Of a stretch of DNA of 64,000 bases, positions 63,632-64,000 are shown piece by piece (positions within the stretch are counted from its first letter, which is position 1; each line of letters starts with the position of its first letter). The stretch is taken from assembly GCA_016713305.1 (NCBI GenBank), contig JADJPK010000010.1:186001-250000 (forward strand), written 5' to 3'. The position numbers and the translations under genes were made by a program. The notes beneath the pieces were generated by a model, which had not been told where the DNA came from, did no database searches, and saw nothing but the letters and a program-made list of their open reading frames with translations. The stretch comes from Betaproteobacteria bacterium (GTDB lineage Bacteria > Pseudomonadota > Gammaproteobacteria > Burkholderiales > Ga0077523).

Positions 63632-64000
63632 GGACCGGGGGCGGCCTCGCCCTCTCCGCCGGGGACCGGTTCCGTGGCGCGACCTGCCGTCTCCTCCAGC
63701 TCCCGACGCCAGCGCGCCTGATCCGGCGAACCGTCAGGACTCAGATTCCAGTTGCGCAGAAGCGATTCCAGCCGATCGAAATGACGGTGGGCCGTCTCAC
63801 GGTCCGGGAACGCGGGACACCGCGCGAGCGCGTCCTCCACGAGCCCCAGCAGCACGACCTGCCGCTGGCGCGGCACTGAGGCGTCCACCGGATCGAAGGC
63901 GTCCTGCTGCAGCATCACCCGGTCAACGAGGTTTGCGCCGAGCCACGCAGCGAAATCGTCGAGCGTCACACCGTCCTCCCCCGCCACGCGCATGAGATCG
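63625..64000 (-). CDS. V/A-type ATPase subunit A, C-terminal fragment (5' cut by window edge)
   Basis: The last roughly 125 residues resemble the C-terminal helical domain of V/A-type ATPase subunit A. DLMRVAGEDGVTLDDFAAWL is followed by LQQDAFDPVDASVPRQRQVV (in the family LQQNAFxxVD) and a terminal region containing RHFDRLESLLRNW. The catalytic P-loop lies beyond the window. The tail after residue about 95 is Pro/Glu-rich and more variable than usual. The gene is read toward the RraA gene and overlaps it by seven bases. The identification rests on one motif and is provisional. Confidence 0.55.
   Translation of the reverse strand, partial: DLMRVAGEDGVTLDDFAAWLGANLVDRVMLQQDAFDPVDASVPRQRQVVLLGLVEDALARCPAFPDRETAHRHFDRLESLLRNWNLSPDGSPDQARWRRELEETAGRATEPVPGGEGEAAPGPQ

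Overview
The window reads as a high-GC chromosome segment of a betaproteobacterium (Burkholderiales or Nitrosomonadales-like; the order cannot be fixed from sequence alone). The evidence is the tig-clpP-clpX-lon-hupB block, a lplT/alr-radA block, a tsaB-rimI-uracil-DNA glycosylase block, a PF10136-type 'site-specific recombinase' membrane protein, hopanoid genes, and the overall style of the beta-oxidation genes. I see no rRNA, CRISPR array, insertion sequence, prophage or replication origin. There is one tRNA, tRNA-Leu(UAG).

Layout. 1-6.5 kb (minus): protein quality control (trigger factor, ClpP, ClpX, Lon) running into a cut-off HU gene, with tRNA-Leu upstream of tig. 6.6-10.3 kb (plus): hopanoid squalene-synthesis genes hpnC-hpnD-hpnE plus an SDR-fold protein, tightly overlapped. 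10.3-17.5 kb: a thioesterase, ETF-ubiquinone oxidoreductase, the PF10136 membrane protein, a class II aldolase, a DUF2147 protein and an enolase-superfamily enzyme. 17.7-31.1 kb (minus): a near-complete fatty-acid degradation block (acyl-CoA synthetase, EtfB/EtfA, two acyl-CoA dehydrogenases, YciA thioesterase, FadL porin, HAD/ECH bifunctional enzyme, thiolase). 31.3-34.2 kb (plus): a three-gene signalling cassette (degenerate nucleotide-cyclase domain protein, TPR-like lipoprotein, Ser/Thr kinase). 34.2-43.3 kb: radA-alr, lplT, LemA/TPM-domain genes, a CDF transporter, uracil-DNA glycosylase, RimI and TsaB. 43.7-49.7 kb (plus): a periplasmic binding protein, a Fur-family regulator with a CDF metal exporter, and an SDR / hydroxyacyl dehydrogenase / BKACE catabolic operon. 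49.8-52.3 kb: a cyclopropane-synthase-like methyltransferase paired with a geranylgeranyl-reductase-like flavoprotein. 52.4-64 kb: a secreted propeller-like protein, an OmpR/EnvZ pair, two RraA-fold proteins (one with a signal peptide), a secreted hydrolase, a HupE/UreJ remnant, a thioesterase, a secreted cyclase, a 4TM protein, an EamA transporter, a lytic transglycosylase, a DapA-family aldolase and the C-terminus of what looks like a V/A-type ATPase subunit A.

How the parts fit. FadL import, acyl-CoA ligase, FadE and the second dehydrogenase, the HAD/ECH enzyme and thiolase form one route from external fatty acid to acetyl-CoA. Electrons pass through EtfAB to the ETF-QO at 11.3 kb and so to quinone. 

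A striking global feature is that eight genes between 1 and 27.7 kb (lon, hpnD, a thioesterase, etfQO, the PF10136 gene, fadL, fadE, an acyl-CoA dehydrogenase) carry frameshifts or a stop codon, mostly a single missing base in a short G, C or T run. The roughly 37 genes after 27.7 kb are all intact. Uneven sequence or assembly quality is the simplest explanation, but real decay cannot be excluded from the sequence alone.
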